Assembly (NCBI RefSeq): GCF_027706845.1
Contig: NZ_JAQGCZ010000005.1
Span: 372,001-436,000, forward strand
Reading direction: 5' to 3'
Source of the DNA: Mycolicibacterium sp. BiH015
GTDB taxonomy: Bacteria > Actinomycetota > Actinomycetes > Mycobacteriales > Mycobacteriaceae
Length of the DNA: 64,000 nt
The translations under genes were made by a program, and so were the position numbers. Under the pieces are notes generated by a model. That model saw only the letters and a program-made list of their open reading frames with translations, ran no database searches and had not been told where the DNA came from. Of this stretch, positions 17,587 through 26,440 are shown in pieces (within the stretch, counting starts at the first letter, position 1; each line of letters opens with the position of its first letter).

Positions 17587-18963
17587 CTAGTTGCCGTCCT
17601 GTCCGTCTGTCGTCGAGCCGTTACCGCCCTTGCCGCCGGCCCCCGGTTCGGCACCCTTCCCGCCGTTGCCGCCATTTCCACCGGTGCCGACACCGGTGCC
17701 GGACGTGCCGTCACCGCCGTCGCCGCCGGAGCCGCCGGAGCCGGTGAGGCCGTTGCCGCCCTGACCGCCCTTGCCGCCGTCGGCGGGGCCGGAGGCGGAA
17801 TCGCCGTCGCCGCCGGAACCGCCGTTGCCACCGTCGCCGCCGAGACCACCGCGGCCGCCCTGTCCGCCAGCGCCACCTGTGCCGCCCGAGCCCATACCGT
17901 CGGTAGAGGCATCCCCGCCGTCGCCGCCGTCGCCGCCGTTGCCGCCGAACACCCCGGCGTTGCCGCCCTTACCGCCGACGTCGGAGAACGTCGTGCTGGC
18001 GCCGACCGCGTTGCCGGCATCGCCCCCGTTTCCGCCGTTACCCGACCCGCCGACGCTGCCGCCGTTGCCGCCGATACCGCTGGCGGACACCCCCACGACC
18101 GTCAGGTTCGAATCGCCGCCGGCACCGCCGTCGCCGCCGGTGCCGTTGCCCACCACGAAACCACCGGCGCCGCCTGCGCCGCCGCGGATGATGCCGCTGA
18201 GCCCGGTGGAATCGCCGCCGTCGCCGCCTTTGCCGCCGTTGCCATTCGTGGCGTTTCCACCGCGGCCGCCCGCGCCGCCGGTGACGTTCACTCCCAGGGC
18301 GGTGACGGCGCTGTCGCCGCCGTTGCCCCCCGCGCCGCCGCTGCCGAGCAGGCCGGCGTTACCGCCGTTGCCGCCAGCGCCACCGTCACCCGAGTCATTG
18401 GAGCCGCCGTTGCCGCCGTCGCCGCCGCTGCCGCCGAAGAGGCCGCCGTTGCCGCCCCTGCCGCCGGCCGCGCCTGCACCGCCGGCGCCACCGTCGCCAC
18501 CGCTGCCGAAGAACAAGCCCGCGTGACCACCTCGGCCCCCGGCGACCGCAGCGGTAGTGCTGTTCCAGCCGTTGCCGCCATTGCCGAACAGCAGACCGCC
18601 GTTCTGGCCGTTGGGGTTCTCCTCCGTCCCGTCGGCGCCGTCGCAGATCAACCCGCAGTAGAGGGGGACGGAGGCGGTGAGGGCCGCCGAGAAGTCAGTC
18701 TCCTTCCCTCCATCGCCCGCAGAGGCGTTACCGAAGACCCACCACGGCTCTGTGAACGACGGGCTCCACGCCGATTCGTTCGACATGAGCGCGATGTCGA
18801 CGTGAGGCGCTGCCGGCCCGGACGGTCCGGGGGGTGAGGCCAGCAGGATCCCGATGCCCACCAGCGCGGCGCCGCCGACACCGGCCGTGAGGACATGTCG
18901 GGCTGATACCTGCTGACACAGTGGGTGAGTGGAGTGCGGGCTCGCTGCATGCGTGTTCGACAC
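17587..18963 (-). CDS. PGRS-like glycine-rich exported protein without a PE domain (copy B)
   Basis: 458 aa from a GTG start with GGGGGGAT upstream. N-terminus: [17 protein letters not shown] hydrophobic signal, PAAP, then LMSNES and WW, the same order as in copy A. A linker [10 protein letters not shown], then [14 protein letters not shown] closely mimics the PE_PGRS linker. The rest is Gly-Gly-X repeats. No PE domain. Likely exported and surface-associated. Copy A and copy B lie 16 kb apart in the same orientation. Confidence 0.8.
   Translation of the reverse strand: MSNTHAASPHSTHPLCQQVSARHVLTAGVGGAALVGIGILLASPPGPSGPAAPHVDIALMSNESAWSPSFTEPWWVFGNASAGDGGKETDFSAALTASVPLYCGLICDGADGTEENPNGQNGGLLFGNGGNGWNSTTAAVAGGRGGHAGLFFGSGGDGGAGGAGAAGGRGGNGGLFGGSGGDGGNGGSNDSGDGGAGGNGGNAGLLGSGGAGGNGGDSAVTALGVNVTGGAGGRGGNATNGNGGKGGDGGDSTGLSGIIRGGAGGAGGFVVGNGTGGDGGAGGDSNLTVVGVSASGIGGNGGSVGGSGNGGNGGDAGNAVGASTTFSDVGGKGGNAGVFGGNGGDGGDGGDASTDGMGSGGTGGAGGQGGRGGLGGDGGNGGSGGDGDSASGPADGGKGGQGGNGLTGSGGSGGDGGDGTSGTGVGTGGNGGNGGKGAEPGAGGKGGNGSTTDGQDGN
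17600..18630. repeat. PGRS GC-rich repeat tract (copy B)
   Basis: Imperfect tandem GCCGCC-type units that encode Gly-Gly-X on the minus strand. It has more asparagine and serine codons than copy A, so the tracts are not recent duplicates. Confidence 0.7.
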
Positions 18964-19014
18964 GGTGATATCCCCCCGAAGTTTGTTACCGGCGCGAGGC
19001 CGATGGACGCATGA

Positions 19015-19024
19015 GGTATATACC
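19015..19024. promoter_or_regulatory. GGTATATACC palindrome between divergent genes
   Basis: A perfect 10-bp palindrome, extended to 16 bp (TGAGGTAT/ATACCGCA) with one mismatch pair, in the 194-bp gap between PGRS-like gene B (minus) and the DUF393 gene (plus). It could be an operator or the -10 region of a promoter in either direction. No other clear signal is seen in this gap. Confidence 0.35.
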
Positions 19025-19157
19025 GCATGGTTGATCCTTAGATTCTGCTTTTCGGGGAATGCGATCGATGTGACTGCCGTGCCCAGTTCTTTTGCTCACA
19101 GAGGGCATCACTGAGCTCCCGTCGGGTACGTCTTCACCAGGCGAGAAGGAGGTATCG

Positions 19158-19586
19158 ATGAGCGACGTGAGGACGCAGGCCGCGCCCGTAATCCTCTACG
19201 ACGGCATCTGCGGCTTCTGCAATGGCGCGGTGCAGACCATCCTGCGGCTCGACCCGCATGGCAGCCTGCGCTTCGCCCCCCTGGACAGTGACTTCGCCAG
19301 GGGTGTGATCGAGCGGCACCCGTTCCTGGCCGGCGTGGACTCTGTGGTGTTCGTCGAGAAGCCGGGCCAGTTCGACGAAGAGGTGGCCGTGAAATCGGAC
19401 GCCGCACTGCGGGTCGCGGGCTACCTGGGCGGCCCGTGGCGGGTGCTGCGCGTTGCGGGCGTCGTCCCCGCCACAGTGCGGGACGCCCTCTACGACGGCT
19501 TCGCGCGGGTGCGGTACCGGATCTTCGGCACCCACGACACGTGCCCCATTCCGGCACCGGAAGTGCGCGCCCGGTTCCTCGGCTGA
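19158..19586 (+). CDS. DUF393 thiol-disulfide oxidoreductase-like protein
   Basis: 142 aa from the ATG at 19158, preceded by AGAAGGAGG. The DGICGFCN motif (C18-G-F-C21) near the N-terminus is the DUF393 (YuxK/DCC) redox-like signature. A thioredoxin-like function is assumed for the family but not well proved. Confidence 0.82.
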   Translation: MSDVRTQAAPVILYDGICGFCNGAVQTILRLDPHGSLRFAPLDSDFARGVIERHPFLAGVDSVVFVEKPGQFDEEVAVKSDAALRVAGYLGGPWRVLRVAGVVPATVRDALYDGFARVRYRIFGTHDTCPIPAPEVRARFLG

Positions 19587-19645
19587 TTTATTACGGATCC
19601 CGCTGCGCCCGTGTGATGGTGCCGTGGTCGGGTACTGCGCTCGGT

Positions 19646-20017
19646 ATGCACGATTTGACGGAAAGATTCGTGGACGCACTCGCCGAGCTGCACAGCAGCG
19701 GCGACGTCGAACCGCTCATCGAGTTGTTCGATGACGACGCGACATTGAGCAAAGCGGGCATCCCGCACGAGCAACACGGCAAAGGTGGTGCCCGCACCTT
19801 CTGGGAGCAGTACCGCGAGGTGTTCGACGACATCGACGCGACGTTCCGCCACACGGTCACCGACGACAACGTGGCGTACCTGGAGTGGACGTCGCACGGA
19901 CACCTTCGTGACGGGTCGGATTTCCAGTACGACGGCGTCAGCGTCCTCGAGGGCGACGAGGACTCGATCGTCTCGTTCCGTACCTATTACGACACCGCTG
20001 CGTTCCTGCCGGCCTGA
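19646..20017 (+). CDS. SnoaL-like / NTF2-fold protein
   Basis: 123 aa starting MHDLTERFVDALAELHSSGD. The alpha+beta cone pattern (LIELFDDDATL, then FWEQYREVFDDIDATFRHTV) matches the SnoaL-like polyketide-cyclase/steroid-isomerase superfamily, a small-molecule binding or isomerase fold. The specific substrate is unknown. Confidence 0.75.
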   Translation: MHDLTERFVDALAELHSSGDVEPLIELFDDDATLSKAGIPHEQHGKGGARTFWEQYREVFDDIDATFRHTVTDDNVAYLEWTSHGHLRDGSDFQYDGVSVLEGDEDSIVSFRTYYDTAAFLPA

Positions 20018-20045
20018 GTCTTTCCCGCGCTGACGCGCCCGCGCA

Positions 20046-22031
20046 TCAGTTCCAGATGTGGACCCGACGTTCGGGCTGCAGATACAGCTCGTCGTCGGTG
20101 CCGACGCCGAACGCATCGTAGAACGCGTCCATGTTGCGGATCACCCCGTTGCAGCGGAACTCCGGGGGTGAATGCGGGTCCACGGCCAGGCGCCGAATCG
20201 CTTCGGCATCACGGGATTTCGTGCGCCACACCTGCGCCCAGCCGAAGAACACCCGCTGCTCGCCGGTCAACCCGTCGATCACCGGAGCCTCCGCGCCGTC
20301 GAGCGAAAGCTTGTAGGCCAGCAACGCAATCGACAGCCCGCCCAGATCGCCGATGTTCTCGCCGACCGTGAAGGCCCCGTTGACGTGGTGGGCAGGATCC
20401 AGGCCGCGCGGCGTGAACTGCTCGTACTGCTCGATCAAGGCCTTTGTGCGCACACCGAATTCGGCCCGGTCGTCATCGGTCCACCAGTCCACCAGGTTGC
20501 CGTCGCCGTCGTACTTGGCGCCCTGATCGTCGAACCCGTGGCCGATCTCGTGGCCGATGACCGCGCCGATCCCGCCGTAGTTGGCGGCGTCGTCGGCGTC
20601 GGCGTCGAAGAACGGGGGTTGCAGGATCGCGGCCGGGAACACGATCTCGTTCATGCCGGGGTTGTAGTACGCGTTGACCGTCTGTGGCGTCATGAACCAT
20701 TCGTCACGGTCCACCGGCCCGCCCAACTTGGCGAGGTCGCGGTCGTACTCCAGAACGTAGCCGCGCCGGTAGTTTCCGTACAGGTCGTCGCGCTTGATCA
20801 CCAGCGACGAATAGTCGCGCCACTTGTTCGGATAGCCGATCTTCGGCGTGAACTTGTCGAGTTTGGCGAGCGCCTTCTCGCGGGTCTGCGGGGTCATCCA
20901 GTCCAGCGTGTTGATGCTGACGCGGTAGGCCTCACGCAGGTTGGCGACCAGTTCGTCCATCCGGGCCTTGGCCTGCGGCGGGAAGTGACGCTCGACGTAG
21001 AGCCGGCCCAGCGCCTCACCCATCAGGCTTTCGGTGACCGAGACGCCACGCTTCCAGCGCTCGCGGATCTCCTCCGTGCCCGACAGCAGCTTGCCGTAGA
21101 ACGAGAAGTCCTCGGCGATGAGCTCGTCGGTCAGCAGGAACGTCCTGCCGTGGATGACGCGCCAGCGCAGCCAGTTCTTCCAGTCCTCCAGGTCCTCCTC
21201 GGCCCACAGGGTGGCGAACGAGGTCAGGTAATCAGGCTGGCGCACAACCACTTCGGCCGCCTGGTCAGCGCCGGCTCCGAGGCCGCCCAGCCATCCCGTC
21301 CAGTCGAATCCGGGCGCCTCGTCGACGACCTCGGCGAACGTGCGCAGGTTGTAGGTCAGATCGGCGTCGCGGCGTTTCACGACATCCCAGTGCGCCGCTG
21401 CGATCTTGGTCTCCAGCGCGACGATCTTCGCCGCCGTCTGCCCGTGATCACCGCCGTACACCAACGTGAACATCGCTGAGATGTGTCCGGGGTAGGCGGC
21501 CAGGATTTCTGCGTGCTGCTCGTCGCGGAAGTAGGACTCGTCGGGCAGACCGATCCCTGACTGGCTCAGGTGCAGCAGGTAGCGCGTCGAGTTCTTCGAG
21601 TCGGTGTCGACATAGAGGCCGGTGCCGCCGCCGATACCGCTGCGCTGCAGCGAACCGAGCACCGCGGCGAGGGCGTCGCGCGTGTCGGCGGCGTCGATCG
21701 CGGCCAGCTCGTCGAGCAGTGGCTGCAGGCCACGCTCGCGCACCGTCTGCTCGTCCATGAAGCTCGCGTACAGATCGCCGATGCGCTGCTCGTCGGTGCC
21801 TTCAGGAGCGTTCGCGTCGGCCGCTTCGGTGATCAGGTCGCGGATCTGCTCCTCGGCGCGGTCGTAGAGGGTGCGGAAGGCGCCGTCGGTGGCCCGGTCG
21901 CCGGGGATCTGGTATTCGCGCAGCCAGCGGCCGTTGACGTGACCGAACAGGTCGTCCTGCGGGCGGACATCGGCGTCGACGTAGCGCAGGTCGATGCCGG
22001 ACTTCAGATTCGGGGAAGCTTCTACCGTCAC
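20046..22031 (-). CDS. zmp1: Zinc metalloprotease Zmp1 (M13, neprilysin family)
   Basis: 661 aa from a GTG at 22031, close to the 663 aa of the M. tuberculosis protein. The start is set by the conserved SGIDLRYVDADVRPQDDLFG segment; the longer open frame upstream is not conserved-looking. Catalytic HEIGH at H494/E495/H498, third zinc ligand E558 in GENIGD, and substrate motif NAYYNP. M13 peptidases cleave small peptides. In tuberculosis Zmp1 is exported without a classical signal and affects phagosome maturation. None is seen here either. Confidence 0.93.
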   Translation of the reverse strand: MTVEASPNLKSGIDLRYVDADVRPQDDLFGHVNGRWLREYQIPGDRATDGAFRTLYDRAEEQIRDLITEAADANAPEGTDEQRIGDLYASFMDEQTVRERGLQPLLDELAAIDAADTRDALAAVLGSLQRSGIGGGTGLYVDTDSKNSTRYLLHLSQSGIGLPDESYFRDEQHAEILAAYPGHISAMFTLVYGGDHGQTAAKIVALETKIAAAHWDVVKRRDADLTYNLRTFAEVVDEAPGFDWTGWLGGLGAGADQAAEVVVRQPDYLTSFATLWAEEDLEDWKNWLRWRVIHGRTFLLTDELIAEDFSFYGKLLSGTEEIRERWKRGVSVTESLMGEALGRLYVERHFPPQAKARMDELVANLREAYRVSINTLDWMTPQTREKALAKLDKFTPKIGYPNKWRDYSSLVIKRDDLYGNYRRGYVLEYDRDLAKLGGPVDRDEWFMTPQTVNAYYNPGMNEIVFPAAILQPPFFDADADDAANYGGIGAVIGHEIGHGFDDQGAKYDGDGNLVDWWTDDDRAEFGVRTKALIEQYEQFTPRGLDPAHHVNGAFTVGENIGDLGGLSIALLAYKLSLDGAEAPVIDGLTGEQRVFFGWAQVWRTKSRDAEAIRRLAVDPHSPPEFRCNGVIRNMDAFYDAFGVGTDDELYLQPERRVHIWN

Positions 22032-22071
22032 CCCACCAGCGTGCCAGAAACGTCCAGGTACCCTCACGCGC

Positions 22072-22659
22072 ATGCCCGACGACGAGCAGGTCCCCGAGCA
22101 CGAACCGCGTGGTGGCGGCGTCTTCACCGGCTTCGGTGTCGCCTCGGCCGTGCTCGGGGTGGTGGCGCTCGTCGCCGTCGTGCTGGCGGCGATGGTGTGG
22201 GCCGGGCATCGCGACGAGGCCGCCGAACTCCGGTACCGCACCCAGGTGCTGCAGGCGGCCGCGGACTGGACGGGCGTCCTGATCAACATGAACAAAGACA
22301 CCGTCGACGCCGACATGACCAAGCTCCACGAGGGCACCGTCGGTCAGCTCAACGCGGACTTCGAGACCAGCGTGGAGCCGTTCCGCAGGCTGGTTCAGAC
22401 CCTGCAGTCGACGACCACGGGCCAGGTCGACTCCGTCGCGATCGAGACCATCCATCACGACCAGCCTGGCGCTCAACCGACGCCGGAGGCGGACCTGTCC
22501 GGTTTCGCGTCGCGCACGGACACCGTGATGGTGATCGCGACGTCGCTGAGCGAGAACTCCGGCACCGAAGAACCCCAGACGGTGCGCTGGACGCTGCGGC
22601 TGGACGTCACCGATGTCGATGGCAAGCTGCTCATCTCGCGGCTGGAGCCGATCCGATGA
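22072..22659 (+). CDS. omamA: Orphan Mce-associated membrane protein OmamA
   Basis: 195 aa with an N-terminal cytoplasmic tail, one membrane helix (residues 21-45) and an extracytoplasmic Mce-associated domain. It lies next to zmp1 and directly before omamB, as Rv0199-Rv0200 do. In tuberculosis OmamA stabilises Mce lipid import complexes and is needed for cholesterol uptake. The assignment rests on position and architecture. Confidence 0.82.
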   Translation: MPDDEQVPEHEPRGGGVFTGFGVASAVLGVVALVAVVLAAMVWAGHRDEAAELRYRTQVLQAAADWTGVLINMNKDTVDADMTKLHEGTVGQLNADFETSVEPFRRLVQTLQSTTTGQVDSVAIETIHHDQPGAQPTPEADLSGFASRTDTVMVIATSLSENSGTEEPQTVRWTLRLDVTDVDGKLLISRLEPIR

Positions 22660-23345
22660 GGAACCGGCTGCGCGTCCTGGCGTTCGACCTGCTGGCGCCC
22701 ATCGCGGCGGTGCTGGCCCTGGTCTATATCGGCATCGCGCTGGGCTGGCCGCTGTGGTGGGTGTCGGTGTGCTCGGTGCTCTGCGTCCTCGTCGTCGAAG
22801 GCGTCGTGGTGAACTTCGCACTCGCCCGTCGCGACGCCGTCACCGTCGGCACCGACGACGACGGGCCCGGGCTGCGGCTCGCGGTCGTCGGGACGGCCAC
22901 GGCCGCGCTGGTGGCCGCGGCGATCGTGGGCTACGTCAAGTGGACGATCCCGGACCGCACGCTCAACGCCGACAGCGCCGAGGTGACCGGCATCGCCAGC
23001 AGCGTCGCGGAGGCCTCCGCGACGTTCACGCCGCAGAACCCGACCTCGTCGATCGACCGAGCCGCGGGCATGATGTCGCCGGCCAGCGCGGAGCGGTTCA
23101 AGAGCGAGTTCGCAGCGGTGGCAAAGGATTTGGGCAGCAGAAACGTATCGGCACAGGCCAGCACGGTATCGGCCGGGGTGGAGGCGATCGGCCCGGATGC
23201 GGCCAGTGTGGCCGTCATCCTGCGCGGCACGCAGTCCTCGCCCGGCAAGCAGCCCGACACCGCGGTGCTCGCGCTGCGGGTCGCGCTGTCGAAGACCGAC
23301 GGCCGCTGGGTGGTCGAGGACGTCTCGCCGATCCATTCCCGCTGA
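22656..23345 (+). CDS. omamB: Orphan Mce-associated membrane protein OmamB
   Basis: 229 aa; ATG overlaps the omamA stop (ATGA). Three hydrophobic segments (about residues 8-28, 30-52 and 72-92), then an extracytoplasmic Mce-associated domain with PTSSIDRAAGMMSPASAERF. Corresponds to Rv0200. Likely works with OmamA as a pair. Confidence 0.8.
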   Translation: MRNRLRVLAFDLLAPIAAVLALVYIGIALGWPLWWVSVCSVLCVLVVEGVVVNFALARRDAVTVGTDDDGPGLRLAVVGTATAALVAAAIVGYVKWTIPDRTLNADSAEVTGIASSVAEASATFTPQNPTSSIDRAAGMMSPASAERFKSEFAAVAKDLGSRNVSAQASTVSAGVEAIGPDAASVAVILRGTQSSPGKQPDTAVLALRVALSKTDGRWVVEDVSPIHSR

Positions 23346-23425
23346 CCGCCGAGCCACGCCCCGGGGACTATTCCGGCCGGGAGCGGGAACACCGTGGCCA
23401 GACGGTGGAGGGAAGGGGTGCTGCC

Positions 23426-24418
23426 TTGACGCGGGTTTCCGAGCTGGACTGCCCGAAGCGCATGCAGTTCGGTCCCTGCGGTGGGGTCCGGCACGACGGG
23501 CAGTGTGAGATGCGGACCGGGCCGTGTGTTTTCCCCGACATCGTGCCCTGGGAAGGTCTGGTCCCGGAGTCCCGCACCGTGGCCGCCCCGTTGGTGCTGA
23601 CCGACTTCAGTTGCCTCCCTTTCGACCTGGACGACATGACCGCGACGGCGGCCGCCCTGTCCGGGACCTGCGATGCCGTGCTGGTCGGTGAACACCAGAA
23701 CCGCCCCGACTTCCCGCCGGTCCTGACGGCGAGCACACTGCTCGACAGCGGTGTGCAACCGTGGATCACGCTGTCGTGCCGGGACCGCAACCGGGTGGTG
23801 CTCGAACAGGAGTTGCGGGGGCTGCAGCTTGTCGGGGTGCAGGCGGTGCTGTGCGTGACCGGCGACGGGCGCGCCTACGACGTGCGCCCCGACGTCACCC
23901 AGACGTTCGACCTCGACGGACCACGGCTGGTGTCGCTGGCCGCGTCACTCGCGGTGACGGCGGCAGTTCCCGAAACCCCTACCGCCCCGCCCGTTTCGCA
24001 GCGACCGCAGCGGCTTGTGCAGAAGCAGCGGGCGGGCGCCGGCGTGGCCGTCTTGAACCATGTCTCGACCCCGGCGATGGTCGCCCAGTTCATGGCTGAC
24101 GCCCGCGCGGCCGGTCTGACCATTCCGGTGCTCGCTGCGGTCGCGGTGTTGACCGACGGGGTGTCGGCCGCGGCGCTGCAGGGACTTCCGGGCCTTGCCC
24201 TCGACGACGCGGTGGTGCGTTCGATCCTGGCCGCACCCGACCCGCGGGAGGCGGGCATCGCGGCGGCGGTGGACGAAGCCCGGGCCCTGCTCGGCATCGA
24301 CGGGGTCGTCGGCGTCAACATCTCCGGTCTGGCCTCGGGTGCGGGCACCCGGGTCGGGGCGGAGATCAAGGCCGAAGTGGGACAACGTATTCGAGAGTGG
24401 GCGCGAAGCAATGGGTGA
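23426..24418 (+). CDS. Methylenetetrahydrofolate-reductase-like protein with four-Cys N-terminus
   Basis: 330 aa from a TTG start at 23426 with GGAGGGAAGGGG upstream. N-terminus: C9-P-K, GPC18GG, C27 and C34, the cysteine pattern of the MTHFR_C/MetV-type zinc or Fe-S module. The remainder is a TIM-barrel-like domain similar to MetF (QAVLCVTGDGRAYD near residue 155). A typical MetF start is absent. It overlaps a methyltransferase gene. Folate-linked methyl transfer is likely but the reaction is unproved. I do not recall this gene at this place in M. tuberculosis. Confidence 0.7.
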   Translation: MTRVSELDCPKRMQFGPCGGVRHDGQCEMRTGPCVFPDIVPWEGLVPESRTVAAPLVLTDFSCLPFDLDDMTATAAALSGTCDAVLVGEHQNRPDFPPVLTASTLLDSGVQPWITLSCRDRNRVVLEQELRGLQLVGVQAVLCVTGDGRAYDVRPDVTQTFDLDGPRLVSLAASLAVTAAVPETPTAPPVSQRPQRLVQKQRAGAGVAVLNHVSTPAMVAQFMADARAAGLTIPVLAAVAVLTDGVSAAALQGLPGLALDDAVVRSILAAPDPREAGIAAAVDEARALLGIDGVVGVNISGLASGAGTRVGAEIKAEVGQRIREWARSNG

Positions 24419-25172
24419 GGCGATGTCGGCCGAGTTCGACACCGTCGCCGAATGGACCGCGGAGGTGGCCCGCGACCTCGGCCCGGACTTCTACACCCCG
24501 GCGGGCTGCCGCGGCAGCGGCAACCCGACCGCACTCGACTGGCTCGTCGAGGAACTCGCACTCGGGGCCGGGCAGGCATTCCTGGACTGCGGTGCCGGGG
24601 TCGGGGGTCCCGCGGCGTACGCCGTTGCACAGCGCGCAGTCGAACCCGTGCTGGTCGACCCCGAGGGCGGCGCGTGCCGGGCGGCCCGGTCCCTGTTCGG
24701 GTGGCCCGCCGCGCAGGCCAGCGCGTCGAAGCTGCCGTTCGGCGACGACGTCTTCGACGCCGCATGGTCTCTCGGCGTGCTGTGCACAGTGTCGGACCAG
24801 TCCGTTCTGCTCACCGAGTTGCGGCGGGTGGTGCGGGCTCCCGGGCGTATCGGGCTCCTGGTGTTCCTCGCAGAGGAGCAGCTGTCACCGCAGGATCAGC
24901 CCGAGGGCAACCACTTCCCGACCGAGGAGTCGCTGCAGCAGCTTCTCTTCGGCGCCGGCCTCACCGTCGCGCGCAGGGTCAAAACCGCCGACCTGCCGGA
25001 GATCCCCGAAGAGTGGCAGTCGAAGGTGGACGCCGTCGAGGATGCTCTGCACCGCAGGCATGGGCACAAGCGGGCGTGGCGACTGGCCGAGGAGCAATCC
25101 GAGGAGATGGGCCGACTGCTCGGCGACGGGCTCGTGACCGGGCACGTGCTCAGCCTCCGGTTTCGTGAGTGA
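24411..25172 (+). CDS. SAM-dependent methyltransferase (class I)
   Basis: 253 aa from the ATG at 24411, overlapping the previous gene by 8 nt. Motif I is LDCGAGVGGPAAYA near residue 62, an acidic residue LVDPEGG follows, and FDAAWSLGVLCTV is motif post-II. Class I Rossmann methyltransferase. Substrate unknown. The overlap with the MTHFR-like gene suggests that the two act together. Confidence 0.8.
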   Translation: MGEAMSAEFDTVAEWTAEVARDLGPDFYTPAGCRGSGNPTALDWLVEELALGAGQAFLDCGAGVGGPAAYAVAQRAVEPVLVDPEGGACRAARSLFGWPAAQASASKLPFGDDVFDAAWSLGVLCTVSDQSVLLTELRRVVRAPGRIGLLVFLAEEQLSPQDQPEGNHFPTEESLQQLLFGAGLTVARRVKTADLPEIPEEWQSKVDAVEDALHRRHGHKRAWRLAEEQSEEMGRLLGDGLVTGHVLSLRFRE

Positions 25173-25184
25173 GAAGCCAGGGCT

Positions 25185-25204
25185 GTGGTCGACGGCCGGA
25201 CCAC
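25185..25204. terminator. Hairpin between convergent genes
   Basis: GTGGTC-N8-GACCAC in the 77-bp gap between two convergent genes. No T-run follows, so it could be a tail-less bidirectional terminator or chance. Confidence 0.3.
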
Positions 25205-25249
25205 CGCCAGGAATGATATTTCGCGGCTGAGGCGAGCTCAGGGCGGCGG

Positions 25250-25921
25250 CTAGGCCAGCAGCGCAGCGGCGACGTCCTCGGGATGGCTGAGTGCGGTCAG
25301 ATGCCCGCCCGGGACCACCTCGACGTCGAGTCCGAGACGATCGCGGACCACGCGCCGCTGAAACTCCAGCGGGAACAGCCGGTCCTCACTGCCGGCGAGC
25401 ACCCGGGTCGGCACGTCGGGCCAGTACGGCAGCGGCCACGGCTCGACGAACGGCGTCTCCGACTGCTCGGGCTCCGGTCGGCTCAGCGCGGTGTCGCGCA
25501 CCTCAGCGGGCACGTCGTGGAAGAAGTCCTCGACGGCGTCGAATTCGGTTCTGCCGATCCCGATCTCGCGGAAGTAGTCGATCTGCGCCTCCTTCTGCCC
25601 GGTGTTGACCCACCAGTTGCCCGGCGCCTCCCCGGGAGCCGGGACCATCGGGTTGAGCAGGATCAACGACGCCGTCGGCAGCCGCTCGGCCAAGATCGGC
25701 GCCGTCATGGCGCCCAGCGACTGCGCGACGATCGTCAGGGGCCCGTCGGTGTCCATCGCCGCGAAGGTCACGACGTCGGCGTAGGTCAGCAGGTCGGCTT
25801 CGGGGTCGTCGGCGGGCAGGTCGACAGCGATCACGGACACGCCGGCCTGTTCCAGAAGGGGGACGACGCGGTGCCAGTACCAGGCGCTGCCGCCTGCACC
25901 CGGGATCAGCAGGTGGGCCAC
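25250..25921 (-). CDS. Alpha/beta hydrolase
   Basis: 223 aa. Begins HLLIPGAGGSAWYWHRVVP (oxyanion-hole region); nucleophile elbow AQSLGA with S68; catalytic His in VPGGHLTAL near residue 207. Resembles the small MhpC/SabP-like esterase group. Downstream of the regulator at 25925 by 3 bp and in the same direction, so probably the end of the mmpL11 operon. Confidence 0.82.
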   Translation of the reverse strand: MAHLLIPGAGGSAWYWHRVVPLLEQAGVSVIAVDLPADDPEADLLTYADVVTFAAMDTDGPLTIVAQSLGAMTAPILAERLPTASLILLNPMVPAPGEAPGNWWVNTGQKEAQIDYFREIGIGRTEFDAVEDFFHDVPAEVRDTALSRPEPEQSETPFVEPWPLPYWPDVPTRVLAGSEDRLFPLEFQRRVVRDRLGLDVEVVPGGHLTALSHPEDVAAALLA

Positions 25922-25924
25922 GAA

Positions 25925-26440
25925 TCAGTCGCGGCTGCGCTGGGAACGCATCTTGGCGAACCGGTCCGAGAGCCGGCCCATCCGGATCATCAGCGACGCC
26001 GCCGGGCTCTCACTGCCGCGTAGGTAGGCGGCGAACTGCTCGGCGGGCACGCCGATGCGGGAGGCGAACTCCTGCTCGCCCAGCCCGGAGCGTTCCAACA
26101 GCAGGTGGACGTGGCGGGCCACCTCGGCGCACTCGTTGGCCTCGAGGTGCTCACGGGTGCGGACCAACACCTCCGACATTGCTCGCGACACCCCGTACGG
26201 GCGGGCGGTTTCCAGCACTTCCTCGACCTGACGCGCGGTCCTGCCGTAGGGATCGCGCTTGATCGCCACGACGATGCGCTGCCACACATTGAGATCGTCG
26301 CTCTCCAGGGCCGCCCGGATCGCAGCAGTCGGCCAGAACTCCACCGGCCGGTTGTCGGCGGGAGGGGGCACGGCGCGGCTGCGCGTCGAAGCGTCCGCAG
26401 CCCCTCGAATCTCAGGGGGCTTGGTCAAGTTCGAGGTCAC
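25925..26440 (-). CDS. Regulator-like protein (Rv0201c type)
   Basis: 171 aa from the GTG at 26440, which overlaps the mmpL11 stop (GTGA). The N-terminal part is disordered (Pro/Ala). The C-terminal half holds a helix-turn-helix-like region (GLGEQEFASRIGVPAEQFAA). Matches the position of Rv0201c after mmpL11. DNA binding is likely but not shown. Confidence 0.7.
   Translation of the reverse strand: MTSNLTKPPEIRGAADASTRSRAVPPPADNRPVEFWPTAAIRAALESDDLNVWQRIVVAIKRDPYGRTARQVEEVLETARPYGVSRAMSEVLVRTREHLEANECAEVARHVHLLLERSGLGEQEFASRIGVPAEQFAAYLRGSESPAASLMIRMGRLSDRFAKMRSQRSRD

Noticed and set aside
17600-18630. Repetitive DNA that could suggest a CRISPR array or satellite
   Set aside because: Units are short, imperfect and in 3-nt phase with a coding frame; no constant repeat with unique spacers.
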